Shown: positions 7,575 through 17,146, numbered from the stretch's first letter. The stretch is 64,000 nt of DNA from CAWDVH01 sp963805705 (GCA_963805705.1 CAWDVH010000004.1:310001-374000), one strand, 5' to 3'. Notes: a model not told the origin generated them from the letters alone. Made by a program: numbers and translations.

Positions 7575-8882
7575 GTGCCGCATCGGTTTCCGGCTCTGAT
7601 CGCCGCGCCCGCGGCGGCGCAGGGGCAGCTGTGGCTGACGGGCGCCCGGCTGCTGGACGGGACGGGCGGGCCGGTCCGCGAGGACGCCGCGGTCCTGGTG
7701 CAGGACGGGGTGATCCGGCGCGTTGGCCGCGCGTCCGAGCCGTGCCCTGACGGAGCTGCGCTGCTTGACCTGCGGCAGCGGATGCTGATGCCCGGCCTGA
7801 CCGACGCGCACACGCACCTGGCCGGCCGCGCCCCGCAGACCCTGCGGGGCGCGGAGGAGGCGCTGCCGGGGACCGCGGCGCATTTCCTGCAGGCCGGGCT
7901 GCGTGACTGCCTGCGCCGGGGAATCACCACGATCAGGATCACCGGATCGCAGGGGCTGCGGCCGCAGGAGGCCCGCCAGGCGATGCGGTACGGCGCGTTC
8001 CGCGGTCCCCGCCTGCTGACCTGCGGCAAGATCATCTCGGCTACCGCGCCGGGCGGCCGCTTCTACGGTGATATGTACCGGGAGGCCGACGGCCCGGATG
8101 ACATCCGCCGGGCTGTCCGCGAGCAGATCCGCTCGGGCGCGGACTTCATCAAGGTCATGACCACCGGTGCCCGCTCGAATGAGCTTGAGGATCCCGACCC
8201 GCTCCAGCTGACGGATGCGGAGCTGTCGGCGGCCGTGCAGGAAGCCCACCGGCTGGGCTACCGGGTGGCGGCGCATGCCGAGGGGCTCCTCGGCTGCGAG
8301 GCGGCGATCGCGCACGGCGTTGACACCATCGAGCACGGCATGTACCTGAACCAGCGGCCGGACCTGCTCACGGCGATGGCGGCGGGCGGCCAGGTGCTCG
8401 TCCCGACGCTGTCGGGCTACTACTGGATGGCCGGGCTGGGTGACGCGGTCGGCAGCGCCGGGGCGCAGCGCGTTCCCGAGATGCCGCCGCCGCTGGTCGA
8501 ACTGGCCGACACCAACCTGGCGCAGGGAGCGGCCAGCATGCGAGCCGCCAGGGACGCGGGCGTGCCGATCGCCCTGGGCAGCGACGTCGCGGCCAGCGGC
8601 GATGTTGCCATCGGTGTCGCGCTCGAGCTCCAGCGCATGATCCACGATGGCCTGACGCCGGGGGAGGGCATCGTCGCGACGACGAAGACCGCGGCGCTCG
8701 CGCTGGGCCTGGACGAGCACATCGGCACCGTCGAGGAGGGCAAGCTCGCCGACCTGCTGATCGTCGATGGCGATGTGCTCGATGAGCCGGGCCTGCTCGC
8801 CGACCCCGGCCGGATCTGGCTGGTCCTGCAGCTTGGCGTTCCCGTGGCCGGGCGAGCCCTGGAGAGCGGCAACCAGCTTTAG
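7575..8882 (+). CDS. Metal-dependent amidohydrolase (imidazolonepropionase-like)
   Basis: Amidohydrolase-superfamily enzyme with a small beta-sandwich and a TIM barrel carrying a binuclear metal site. Visible ligands are D-A-H-T-H (strand 1), a candidate carboxylated Lys in F-I-K-V-M-T-T-G, H in A-A-H-A-E-G, H in D-T-I-E-H-G and Asp in L-G-S-D-V-A. The group includes Xaa-Pro dipeptidases, organophosphate-active enzymes and imidazolonepropionases, so the natural substrate is open. The GTG start follows GGGGAGGGG by five bases. The 435-aa length is normal. Its stop overlaps the fadA5 stop by four bases in convergent orientation. Confidence 0.88.
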   Translation: MPHRFPALIAAPAAAQGQLWLTGARLLDGTGGPVREDAAVLVQDGVIRRVGRASEPCPDGAALLDLRQRMLMPGLTDAHTHLAGRAPQTLRGAEEALPGTAAHFLQAGLRDCLRRGITTIRITGSQGLRPQEARQAMRYGAFRGPRLLTCGKIISATAPGGRFYGDMYREADGPDDIRRAVREQIRSGADFIKVMTTGARSNELEDPDPLQLTDAELSAAVQEAHRLGYRVAAHAEGLLGCEAAIAHGVDTIEHGMYLNQRPDLLTAMAAGGQVLVPTLSGYYWMAGLGDAVGSAGAQRVPEMPPPLVELADTNLAQGAASMRAARDAGVPIALGSDVAASGDVAIGVALELQRMIHDGLTPGEGIVATTKTAALALGLDEHIGTVEEGKLADLLIVDGDVLDEPGLLADPGRIWLVLQLGVPVAGRALESGNQL

Positions 8883-10042
8883 ATGCGCTCGATGATCGTC
8901 GCGGTGGACATCGCGCCGCCGGCGCACATCGTGATCAGCGCAGTGCTCGCGTCCCGCCGTTCCAGCTCGTGCAGGGCGGTGGTGATCAGCCGGGCCCCCG
9001 TGCTGCCGACGGGGTGGCCGAGCGCGATGGCGCCGCCGTTGACGTTGACCAGGTCCGGATCGGGCTGGTGCACCCGCAGCCAGGAGAGCACCACGGAGGC
9101 GAATGCCTCGTTGACCTCGAAAAGATCTATGTCGCCGGTGGTCATTCCGCTGCGCGCCAGGACCCGCTCGGTGGCTGCGACCGGCCCGTCGAGGTGGTAG
9201 TAGGGCTCGGCGCCGATGAGGCACTGGGCCACGATGCGGGCGCGTGGCCGCAGGCCGAGGTCGCGCGCCCGCCCTGCTTCCAGCAGGAGCACGGCGGCCG
9301 CGCCGTCGGAGATCTGCGACGACGTGCCGGCGGTGTGCACGCCGCCCTCGAGCACGGGCCGCAGGCCCGCCAGTGCCGCCAGGCTCGTCTCGCGCAGGCC
9401 CTCGTCGCGGTCGACCGTGCGCGTCTGCCCGGTCGGCTGGTGCCCGGCATCCAGGACCGGCGCCTGGACCGGCACGACCTCGCGGTCGAACCGCCCCTGC
9501 GACCAGGCACTCTGGGCGGCGGCCTGGGAGCGCAGGCCGAAGCTGTCGACCTCCGCCCGCGACAGCCCGCGCCGCTGCGCGATCCGCTCCGCCGCGACGA
9601 ACTGGTTGGGCAGGTCGATGTCCCACGAGGAGGGCCGGGGAGTTCCGGCGGCTGTCCCGACGTTCGCCCGCAGCGGCACCCGGCTCATCGCCTCCACCCC
9701 GCAGGCCATGCCGGCCTCGATGGCGTCGGCCGCGATCAGGCCGGCGACCAGATGGGCGGCCTGCTGCGCTGAGCCGCACTGGGCGTCGAGGGTCAGGCAG
9801 CCGGCCTGATACGGCAGCCCCGCGTGCAGCCAGGCCGTGCGGGTGATGTTGTTCGACTGCTCGCCCGCCTGCGTGACGCAGCCGCCGACGACCTGCTCGA
9901 TGTCAGCCGGCTCGATGCCGGCCCGGTCGAGCAGGGCCAGCTGAGCGCGGCCGAGGATCTCGGCGGCATGCAGGCCCGCCAGCGCGCCACCGCGCTTGCC
10001 GATCGGGGTTCGCACCGCCGCCGCGATCACCGCAGTCCCCAC
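8879..10042 (-). CDS. fadA5: Steroid side-chain 3-ketoacyl-CoA thiolase FadA5
   Basis: Degradative thiolase that cleaves acetyl-CoA from 3-keto steroid side-chain CoA esters. The GTG at 10042 is chosen because GGAGGG precedes it by six bases and the protein then begins at the usual V-I-A-A-A-V-R-T-P-I-G. The catalytic triad is Cys89 (D-A-Q-C-G-S-A-Q-Q), His343 (G-H-P-V-G-S-T-G) and Cys373 (M-C-A-G-G-A-M); the 387 residues match the family. Features of the FadA5 branch include G-G-C-V-T-Q-x-G-E-Q-S-N-N and W-D-I-D-L-P-N-Q-F. It is divergent from cyp125, as Rv3546 and Rv3545c are in M. tuberculosis. A KstR-like site lies 58 bases upstream. Confidence 0.93.
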   Translation of the reverse strand: MGTAVIAAAVRTPIGKRGGALAGLHAAEILGRAQLALLDRAGIEPADIEQVVGGCVTQAGEQSNNITRTAWLHAGLPYQAGCLTLDAQCGSAQQAAHLVAGLIAADAIEAGMACGVEAMSRVPLRANVGTAAGTPRPSSWDIDLPNQFVAAERIAQRRGLSRAEVDSFGLRSQAAAQSAWSQGRFDREVVPVQAPVLDAGHQPTGQTRTVDRDEGLRETSLAALAGLRPVLEGGVHTAGTSSQISDGAAAVLLLEAGRARDLGLRPRARIVAQCLIGAEPYYHLDGPVAATERVLARSGMTTGDIDLFEVNEAFASVVLSWLRVHQPDPDLVNVNGGAIALGHPVGSTGARLITTALHELERRDASTALITMCAGGAMSTATIIERI

Positions 10043-10099
10043 GCCGCCCTCCGTCCTGGCCGCCGTTGACGAAGCCGTCCCTGGAAGCTGGTCCAATAG

Positions 10100-10113
10100 T
10101 AGAACGTGTTTCT
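10100..10113. promoter_or_regulatory. KstR-like operator, fadA5 side
   Basis: TAGAACGTGTTTCT matches the KstR consensus TnnAACnnGTTnnA except for the last base. It lies 58 bases before the fadA5 GTG in the fadA5-cyp125 intergenic region. KstR is a TetR repressor released by steroid CoA metabolites; binding here is inferred from sequence only. Confidence 0.65.
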
Positions 10114-10166
10114 TATCCAGGCAGATGCGGCAGTTCACGAGGAGACAGCTAGAGGGTTGAATCAAA

Positions 10167-10180
10167 CTAGAACACGTTGC
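10167..10180. promoter_or_regulatory. KstR-like operator, cyp125 side
   Basis: TAGAACACGTTGCA fits every fixed position of TnnAACnnGTTnnA. It lies 31 bases before the cyp125 ATG, and its centre is 67 bases from that of the fadA5-side site, so each divergent gene has its own box. Confidence 0.75.
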
Positions 10181-10211
10181 AGTATGAGTGGCGGGGGGCA
10201 GGGAGGAAACC

Positions 10212-11438
10212 ATGGCCGAGCCGAGCATCCCGCCAGGTTTCGACTTCACCGATCCTGATCTGTGTGCCCGGCGCATGCCGGCGGCCGAGCTGGCCGAGCT
10301 GCGGCGGACCGCGCCGGTGTGGTGGAGCCCGCTGCGGCGGGGCGTGGGCGGCTTCGACGACGAGGGTTACTGGGTCGTCACCCGGCATGCCGACGTCGTC
10401 GCCGTGTCGCGCGACAGCGACGTCTATTCCACCTGGGAGAACACGGCGATCATCCGCTTCAGCGAGGGCACCACCAGGGAGCAGATCGAGCTGCAGCGAC
10501 TCGTCCTGCTCAATATCGACCCGCCGCAGCACACCAAGATGCGCGGCATCGTCTCGCGGGGATTCACTCCCAGGGCGATCGGCAGCCTGCGCCAGGCCCT
10601 GTCCGCCCGCGCCGAGCAGATCATGCAGAGCGCGCTGGCCAATGGCACCGGCGACTTCGTCACCGACGTGGCCGCCGAGCTGCCGCTGCAGGCGATCGCC
10701 GAGCTGCTCGGCGTGCCGCAGGAAGACCGGCGCAAGATCTTCGAGTGGTCGAACGAGATGGTCGGCGACGACGACCCGGAGTACGACAGTAACGGCCCGG
10801 CCGCGGCCGCCGAGCTTATCGGCTACAGCATGGCGATGGCGCAGGATCGCCGCCAGTGCCCCAGGGATGACATCGTCACCAAGCTGGTCCACGCGCAGGT
10901 CGACGGCGGTGAGCTCTCGCCGGATGAATTCGGCTTTTTCATGATCCTGCTGGCGGTGGCCGGCAACGAGACGACCCGCAACGCGATCTCGCACGGAATG
11001 CTCGCCTTCCTTGACCACCCCGACCAGTGGGAGCTGTACCGGGCGGAGCGGCCGCAGACCGCCGTCGACGAGATTGTCCGGTGGGCGACTCCGGTGACGG
11101 TCTTCCAGCGCACCGCGCTGTCCGACACGGTCCTGGGCGGCCAGCAGATCAGGGCCGGCCAGCGGGTCGGCCTGTTCTACCGGTCGGCCAACTTCGATGA
11201 GGAGGTCTTCGAGCACCCCGAGCGGTTCGATGTCCGGCGCGATCCCAATCCCCATCTCGGCTTCGGCGGGAGCGGAGCGCACTACTGCCTCGGCGCCAGT
11301 CTGGCCCGGCTCGAGATCGAGCTGATCTTCAATGCCGTCGCCGACGCCATGCCGGCCATCCGCAAGGCGGGCGACCCGGTCCGCCTGCGCTCAGGCTGGC
11401 TGAACGGCATCAAGAAACTGCCGGTCAGCTACCGCTGA
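10212..11438 (+). CDS. cyp125: Steroid C26(27)-monooxygenase CYP125
   Basis: Cytochrome P450 that hydroxylates and further oxidises the terminal methyl of the cholesterol/cholestenone side chain, the entry to side-chain beta-oxidation. The start I-P-P-G-F-D-F-T-D-P-D-L and A-P-V-W-W are CYP125 hallmarks. The I-helix reads A-G-N-E-T-T-R-N, the ExxR motif is E-I-V-R, and the haem loop F-G-G-S-G-A-H-Y-C-L-G has the axial Cys at residue 359 of 408. The ATG at 10212 follows GGGAGGA by about five bases, better than the upstream in-frame ATG. Ferredoxin and reductase partners are not in the window. Divergent from fadA5, with a KstR-like box in its promoter. Confidence 0.94.
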   Translation: MAEPSIPPGFDFTDPDLCARRMPAAELAELRRTAPVWWSPLRRGVGGFDDEGYWVVTRHADVVAVSRDSDVYSTWENTAIIRFSEGTTREQIELQRLVLLNIDPPQHTKMRGIVSRGFTPRAIGSLRQALSARAEQIMQSALANGTGDFVTDVAAELPLQAIAELLGVPQEDRRKIFEWSNEMVGDDDPEYDSNGPAAAAELIGYSMAMAQDRRQCPRDDIVTKLVHAQVDGGELSPDEFGFFMILLAVAGNETTRNAISHGMLAFLDHPDQWELYRAERPQTAVDEIVRWATPVTVFQRTALSDTVLGGQQIRAGQRVGLFYRSANFDEEVFEHPERFDVRRDPNPHLGFGGSGAHYCLGASLARLEIELIFNAVADAMPAIRKAGDPVRLRSGWLNGIKKLPVSYR

Positions 11439-11474
11439 CGCGAGATCCGGCCGTCCTCGCCGGCCCAGGGCCCG

Positions 11475-12641
<1,167 letters not shown>

Positions 12642-12693
12642 CGGGCATCCCGCGTCGCTGCGGCCTGCGTCGCTGCGGCCGGCATCGCTTCGG

Positions 12694-13758
12694 TCATCGC
12701 GCCTCCAGTACGCAGACCAGGTTCTGCTGCAGGGCCGGGCCGCTGGTGGCGTGGCCGAGGGCCCGGTCCGCGCGCCCTGACATGATCTGGCGGGCCGCCA
12801 TCCCGATCCTGGCCAGGCCGGCGGCGAACATCGGGTTGCCGCACAGCGCCCCGCCGGAAGGGTTGACCCGGACGTCATCCGGCAGGCCCAGCGAGCGGCG
12901 CAGGATGATCTCCTGGTGCGTGAACGGCGCATGCAGCTCGGCCACGTCCACCCCCGCCGCGCCGGCGCAGATTCCCGCCGCGCGCCCTGCGCTGGCCGCC
13001 GACGGAGCCGTCGTCAGGTCACGCGCGCCCAGGGAGGCCGAGTCGATCCGGTGCTCGAAGCCGCTGATCCAGGCCGGCCGCTCGCACAGCTGCCGGGCCC
13101 GGTCCCCGGCGGCCAGGATCACGACCGCGGCCCCGTCACCCACCGGCGCGCAGTCATGCGCGCGCAGCGGATCCGCGACGTACGCCCGGCTGAGCAGGTC
13201 CGCCGTGCTCACCTCGCCCGACAGCTGCGCCTGCGGATTGGCCACGGCCGTGGCGCGGCTGCGCACCGCCACCTGCGCCATCGACAGCTCGCTCCAGAGC
13301 CCGGCCTCGATGCCCAGCCGGGCCTGCAATGCGGCGATGCTCACCGAGTCGGGCCACAGCGGGGCCTGCAGGTACGGGTCGAGCTGGAGCGCGAGTACGC
13401 GGCGCAGGTCCCCCGCCGATGACTTGCCGAAGCCGTACGCCAGCGCGACGTCGGCCTCGCCCGTGAGGACCTTGACCCAGGCCTCATACAGCGCCCACGC
13501 GCCGTCCATCTCCACATGCGACTCCATGATCGGCGGAAACGCCCCGATCGCGTCCACCGACTGGACGAAGGAGAATGCGCGCCCGGCCAGGTAGTCCGAT
13601 GACCCCGAGCACCAGAAGCCGATGTCACCCCTGGCCAGTCCCGTCCGGCCCAGCACCTCACCGAAGATCGGCACCAGCATCTCCACCCCGCTGGTGGTGC
13701 TCTCACCCGCCCGGACGCAGGGCGACTGGGCGAAGCCGATGACGGCGACGTCTCTCAC
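12694..13758 (-). CDS. ltp4: Thiolase-like lipid-transfer protein Ltp4
   Basis: Second Ltp/SCPx-type thiolase homologue, 354 residues, the same length I recall for Rv3522. The opening V-A-V-I-G-F-A-Q-S-P and the pattern V-N-P-S-G-G-A-L-C-G-N-P are typical. D-G-A-A-V-V-I-L-A-A-G-D corresponds to the thiolase-fold loop near the CoA site. It probably forms a complex with Ltp3 and the DUF35 protein. It starts 12 bases after the DUF35 stop and ends 52 bases before the Ltp3 GTG, so the three form one operon read from the 14.8 kb promoter. Confidence 0.85.
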   Translation of the reverse strand: MRDVAVIGFAQSPCVRAGESTTSGVEMLVPIFGEVLGRTGLARGDIGFWCSGSSDYLAGRAFSFVQSVDAIGAFPPIMESHVEMDGAWALYEAWVKVLTGEADVALAYGFGKSSAGDLRRVLALQLDPYLQAPLWPDSVSIAALQARLGIEAGLWSELSMAQVAVRSRATAVANPQAQLSGEVSTADLLSRAYVADPLRAHDCAPVGDGAAVVILAAGDRARQLCERPAWISGFEHRIDSASLGARDLTTAPSAASAGRAAGICAGAAGVDVAELHAPFTHQEIILRRSLGLPDDVRVNPSGGALCGNPMFAAGLARIGMAARQIMSGRADRALGHATSGPALQQNLVCVLEAR

Positions 13759-13770
13759 GCGAGCCGTCCT

Positions 13771-14790
13771 TTACAGGTGCCGGGCATAGGACTCTGGCGG
13801 TGCGTCGCGCTCGCCGGTCGGCCGGAAGTGGTCGATGTTCTCCGGCGTTGGCCCCCACTGATCCCGCGGTTTCCAGGCGGCCCTGACCCGCATGCCCATC
13901 CGCACCTCGCTCGCCTCGCAGCCCAGGACCAGATGCTGGAACGCGATATCGGCCCCGTCGAGCAGGATGGCCGCCGCGACGTAGGGCGGCGCGACCCGCT
14001 GCCCGGGAAAGGGCACGCTGACCACGCAGAACGTGGTCACGGTGCCAGTGTCAGGCAGCTCCACCGCGTCCGTAGTCGGCACCCCGTCCGTCGGGCACGC
14101 TCCGCGCGGCGGGATGTAGACCATGCCGCAGGCCGGGCAGCGCTCGCCGAGCAGCCGGCCGTCCTGCAGCGCGCGCAGGAAGCGGCTTTCCCCGGCCGAG
14201 GCCGTGTGCTCGTAATGCAGCCGTACCGGCGTGGTCATCATGGCCGCCCGCGGCTGGCCCGCCGTGCCTGGGCCCGCCGCCGTGCCCGCCGAGGCCGGGT
14301 CCGCCGCCGTGCCCGCCGTGCCCGAGGCTGCGGCGGCGCTGGCCGGCGCTGCCGCGGCACACGGCTCGAAGCAGGCGATATCGCCGATGTCACCCGAGGT
14401 GCTCGCCGACCACCGCGCCCGTACCCGCATCCCGGTCCGCATCGCCTGCGCCGACCCGGCGTCCACGGCGTGCAGCATCGAGGTATCCGCGCCGTCCAGG
14501 CGGATCAGCGCCCACGCGAACGGGTGCGGCAGCGGCTGGCCTTCCCGCGGCCGCGGCATCCACGACCAGGTGACCACGGTGCCCTCGGTCCCGACCTCGA
14601 TCAGCTCGGCCGGCGGGGCGAAAGTCTGCGGGTCGTACTCGAACGGCGGCGCGTGCACCCGCCCGTCCGCGCCTCGCGAGCCCAGGATGCGCCGGTCGCC
14701 CAGGGCCGCCACGAACTGTCCGAGCGTCGGCCCGAGCGACCGGGTGTAGTCAAACTCGATCTCCAGCGGCGCGCGCAGGGGCTGATCCAC
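13771..14790 (-). CDS. Tandem DUF35 OB-fold protein, Ltp partner (Rv3521-like)
   Basis: Two DUF35 domains in one 339-residue chain: about 20-145 and 186-335. DUF35 proteins pair a zinc-ribbon rubredoxin-like module with an OB fold and dock acyl-CoA on Ltp or ChsH partners. The second domain keeps a zinc knuckle with Cys218, Cys221 and Cys232 (E-R-C-P-A-C-G and G-A-C-P-T-D). The first has G-S-R-G-A-D-G-R at the same place and no Cys. The joining linker (about 145-185) is almost all Ala, Gly, Thr and Pro and looks slippage-expanded. GTG start without a clear Shine-Dalgarno site; a KstR-like box lies 9 bases before it. First gene of the ltp4-ltp3 operon. Confidence 0.85.
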   Translation of the reverse strand: MDQPLRAPLEIEFDYTRSLGPTLGQFVAALGDRRILGSRGADGRVHAPPFEYDPQTFAPPAELIEVGTEGTVVTWSWMPRPREGQPLPHPFAWALIRLDGADTSMLHAVDAGSAQAMRTGMRVRARWSASTSGDIGDIACFEPCAAAAPASAAAASGTAGTAADPASAGTAAGPGTAGQPRAAMMTTPVRLHYEHTASAGESRFLRALQDGRLLGERCPACGMVYIPPRGACPTDGVPTTDAVELPDTGTVTTFCVVSVPFPGQRVAPPYVAAAILLDGADIAFQHLVLGCEASEVRMGMRVRAAWKPRDQWGPTPENIDHFRPTGERDAPPESYARHL

Positions 14791-14799
14791 GCATCAGAG

Positions 14800-14813
14800 T
14801 GAAACATGTTTCT
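14800..14813. promoter_or_regulatory. KstR-like operator at the DUF35-ltp operon start
   Basis: TGAAACATGTTTCT holds the perfect 12-base palindrome GAAACATGTTTC and fits TnnAACnnGTTnnA except for the last base. It lies 9 bases upstream of the DUF35 GTG, so a bound repressor would block the transcription start or the ribosome site. Confidence 0.6.
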
Positions 14814-14867
14814 ACAGCCAACTTCAATAGATGCGAAACGGCTCGTCCGCGCCAGCCCCGCCAAAAC

Positions 14868-14881
14868 AAGAACCTGTTCTA
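14868..14881. promoter_or_regulatory. KstR-like operator between DUF35 operon and SDR
   Basis: AAGAACCTGTTCTA fits TnnAACnnGTTnnA at all fixed positions but the first. It lies 106 bases before the SDR ATG at 14988 and 77 bases before the DUF35 GTG, and could serve either divergent unit. Confidence 0.6.
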
Positions 14882-14987
14882 GATCGAGCTGCTAGACCCG
14901 GCATCCGCGGACCAGGGCGGCGCACCGGCCGCCGGCCGGCCCAGGGATAGCCTGGCGGCCACGGTTGGCTCTCAGCGAGGAGTCTGG

Positions 14988-15713
14988 ATGCGTCAGATCG
15001 TCGTCACCGGCGCAGGCACAGGGATCGGCCGGGCGGCCGCGCAGGCATTCGCCCGGCGCGGCGACCAGGTCGTCATTACCGGTCGGCGCCAGGACGTGCT
15101 AGCGGAGACGGCCGGGCAGCTGGGCGCCAGTGTCCGGGCTGTCGCCTTCGATGCCAGCGACCCGGCCCAGGTGCAGGCGGCGCTCGCTGACTTGCCGCAG
15201 CAGGTGGACGTGCTGGTCAACAACGCCGGGGGCAATACCGACATCGGCGCGCCGGAGCCCACCGACCTGGCCAGCCTGGCCGAGGCCTGGCGCGCCAATC
15301 TCGACGCCAACGTGCTGTCGGCCGTGCTGGTCACTACGGCACTGCGCCCGCGGCTGACCCCCGGCGGGGCGGTGATCAATGTCAGCTCCATCGCGGCCCA
15401 CCGCGGCGGGTCCGGTTCCTACGGCTCAGCCAAGGCCGCCGTTGAGGCCTGGAATCTCAGCCTGGCCCAGGATCTGGGTAAGGACCGGATCACCGCGAAT
15501 GTCATTGCCCCTGGCTTTGTCGATACGACCGAGTTCTTTCGCGGCGGCATGACCGACGAGCGGCGTTCCGCCCTGATCGCCCAGACGGCCAACGGACGGG
15601 TCGGCACCCCGGCGGACATCGCGGGCACCGTGCTGTTCCTCGCTTCGCCGGCCGCCACGCACATCACCGGGCAGACACTGCACGTCAACGGCGGAGCCCT
15701 GTCCGGCCACTGA
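14988..15713 (+). CDS. SDR-family oxidoreductase
   Basis: Short-chain dehydrogenase of 241 residues. The cofactor motif is T-G-A-G-T-G-I-G-R-A (residues 7-16), then N-N-A-G, catalytic Ser in S-S-I-A-A-H and Tyr/Lys in S-Y-G-S-A-K. The chain closes G-Q-T-L-H-V-N-G-G. The Arg pair after the second beta strand (T-G-R-R-Q-D) favours NADPH, which is inference. GAGGAG lies about eight bases before the ATG. It is divergent from the DUF35-ltp operon over a region with two KstR-like boxes, suggesting a step on steroid intermediates such as a hydroxyacyl-CoA; the substrate is unproven. Confidence 0.85.
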   Translation: MRQIVVTGAGTGIGRAAAQAFARRGDQVVITGRRQDVLAETAGQLGASVRAVAFDASDPAQVQAALADLPQQVDVLVNNAGGNTDIGAPEPTDLASLAEAWRANLDANVLSAVLVTTALRPRLTPGGAVINVSSIAAHRGGSGSYGSAKAAVEAWNLSLAQDLGKDRITANVIAPGFVDTTEFFRGGMTDERRSALIAQTANGRVGTPADIAGTVLFLASPAATHITGQTLHVNGGALSGH

Positions 15714-15727
15714 CACGCCCCTCGTCG

Positions 15728-16207
15728 TCAGCCGGGCCTGGACTCGGCAGCCGGGGTCGCGGCGGCCGTGGCGTCCAGGAGATGCTGCAAGGTGCGGCAG
15801 GCGGCGTCGAAGTCCGCCCGGCCCACCAGGCCGGCCCAGCCGTGCTCGATCTCGGCGACGCGGTCGCCGGCATCGCTGAGGGCCTGCCGTCCGCGCGGGG
15901 TGGGATAGATGAGCTTCGCACGGCCGTCGGAGGGGTCCGGCCTGCGCTCGAGGTATCCGAGCTGCTGCAGGTCATCCAGAAGCTCCGATACCGCGGCCAG
16001 GCTGAGCTGCGACCGGGCGGCCAGGGCGGTGAGGCGGATGCCCTCGATGCCGACGTTCCCGAAGATCTGCAGGTGCGCTTCGCGGATGTCGGCGTAGCCG
16101 CCGCCGGCGGCTGAGGCGAAGAGTTCCCTGCGGAACTGGGCGAGCAGCCGGACGAGCAGCTGGCCGATGGCCAGCCGGTCGGCGGGCAGGTCTGTTGACG
16201 TGGGCAT
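15728..16207 (-). CDS. MarR-family transcriptional regulator
   Basis: A 159-residue winged-helix regulator. The recognition helix lies in L-S-L-A-A-V-S-E-L-L-D-D-L-Q-Q-L-G-Y-L-E, followed by the wing R-R-P-D-P-S-D-G-R-A-K-L-I. The start ATG at 16207 is chosen because the sequence upstream is unlike the family and because it leaves a short shared promoter with the divergent hydrolase gene. The 60-base gap holds nested inverted repeats (see 16221-16252), so it most likely represses itself and the hydrolase. The ligand is unknown. Confidence 0.87.
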   Translation of the reverse strand: MPTSTDLPADRLAIGQLLVRLLAQFRRELFASAAGGGYADIREAHLQIFGNVGIEGIRLTALAARSQLSLAAVSELLDDLQQLGYLERRPDPSDGRAKLIYPTPRGRQALSDAGDRVAEIEHGWAGLVGRADFDAACRTLQHLLDATAAATPAAESRPG

Positions 16208-16220
16208 GACTAGAGAGCAT

Positions 16221-16252
16221 ACTTCGGACACCGAAGCTTCGGGTTCCGAAGT
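16221..16252. promoter_or_regulatory. Nested palindromic operator for the MarR regulator
   Basis: ACTTCGGA at 16221-16228 and its inverse TCCGAAGT at 16245-16252 flank the perfect 12-base palindrome CCGAAGCTTCGG at 16231-16242. The arrangement gives four TTCGG/CCGAA half-sites between the divergent MarR and hydrolase starts, as expected for one or two MarR dimers. Confidence 0.7.
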
Positions 16253-16267
16253 AAATGGGAGGTCCTC

Positions 16268-17146
16268 ATGAGCACGTCCGGACACGCCGCGACGATCACC
16301 GTGGCCACCAGGCTGGGGGCGCTGCGCGTGCGGACGCTCGGATCGGGGTCCCCGGCCGTGCTCTGGCATAGCCTGTTCGCCGACTCCGCGAGCTGGGACC
16401 GTGTCCTGGACCCGCTCGCCCGGCAGCGTCGCCTGATCGTGATCGATGGCCCCTGTCACGGGGGCAGCGCCCCCGTCAGAGCCCGCTTCACCCTGCAGGA
16501 CTGCGCCGGCGCCGCCCGGGACGTCCTGGACCGTCTCGACGTGCGCGAGCCGGTGGACTGGGTCGGCAACGCCTGGGGCGGCCACGTCGGAATCGTGTTT
16601 GCCGCGACGCAGGCGCAGCGCACCCGGTCCCTGGTCACCATCGGCACTCCCGTGCGCGCGCTCACCCGCGCCGAGCGGCTGCGCGTCGTGCCACTCGTCG
16701 CCCTCTACCGGCTCCTCGGCCCGGTCCGGCCGCTCGTCAAAGGCGTCGAGGACGCCCTGCTCGGCGCCGGCGCGCCCGCGCCGGACCGGCAGGTCATCGA
16801 CGCCGCCCTGCGCGGGGCCGACCGCCGCGGCATGTACACGGCCATGCGATCTGTGATGCTGAGCCGCCCCAGCCTGCTGCCGCTACTGCCCGCGCTGCCT
16901 GCGCCCACGCTGTTCGTCGGGGTCACCGGTGACCCCTACGGCTCGCCGCAGGAGACCGCCGAGGCCGCGAGCCTGCTACCGCGCGGCGCCTCCGCGGTCC
17001 TGGCCGGCCACGGGCACGTCGGACCGCTCCTGCGGCAAGGACCCGCGCTCGCTGACCTCCTCACCGATTTCTGGCCCGACCCCGGCGGGTTCGGGACGCG
17101 ACACGCTCAGGCAGGTGCTGACCGGCAGGCGCATCCGCCGAAATAG
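16268..17146 (+). CDS. Alpha/beta-hydrolase-fold protein with Ala at the nucleophile elbow
   Basis: Cytosolic alpha/beta-hydrolase-fold protein of 292 residues. The oxyanion region is W-H-S-L-F-A-D-S, the acid loop V-T-G-D-P-Y-G and the His loop A-G-H-G-H-V-G. The nucleophile elbow reads V-G-N-A-W-G-G, so the usual catalytic Ser is Ala102; the codon is GCC, one base from TCC. Unless another residue takes over, classical esterase activity should be absent, and the protein may bind a ligand or use a different reaction. GGGAGG lies seven bases before the ATG. Divergent from the MarR gene, which probably controls it. Confidence 0.82.
   Translation: MSTSGHAATITVATRLGALRVRTLGSGSPAVLWHSLFADSASWDRVLDPLARQRRLIVIDGPCHGGSAPVRARFTLQDCAGAARDVLDRLDVREPVDWVGNAWGGHVGIVFAATQAQRTRSLVTIGTPVRALTRAERLRVVPLVALYRLLGPVRPLVKGVEDALLGAGAPAPDRQVIDAALRGADRRGMYTAMRSVMLSRPSLLPLLPALPAPTLFVGVTGDPYGSPQETAEAASLLPRGASAVLAGHGHVGPLLRQGPALADLLTDFWPDPGGFGTRHAQAGADRQAHPPK

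Noticed and set aside
7494..9779. A 761-codon open frame on the minus strand across the amidohydrolase and fadA5
   Set aside because: Arg/Ala/Pro-rich, overlaps two well-supported genes, no recognisable domain; a GC-rich antisense shadow.
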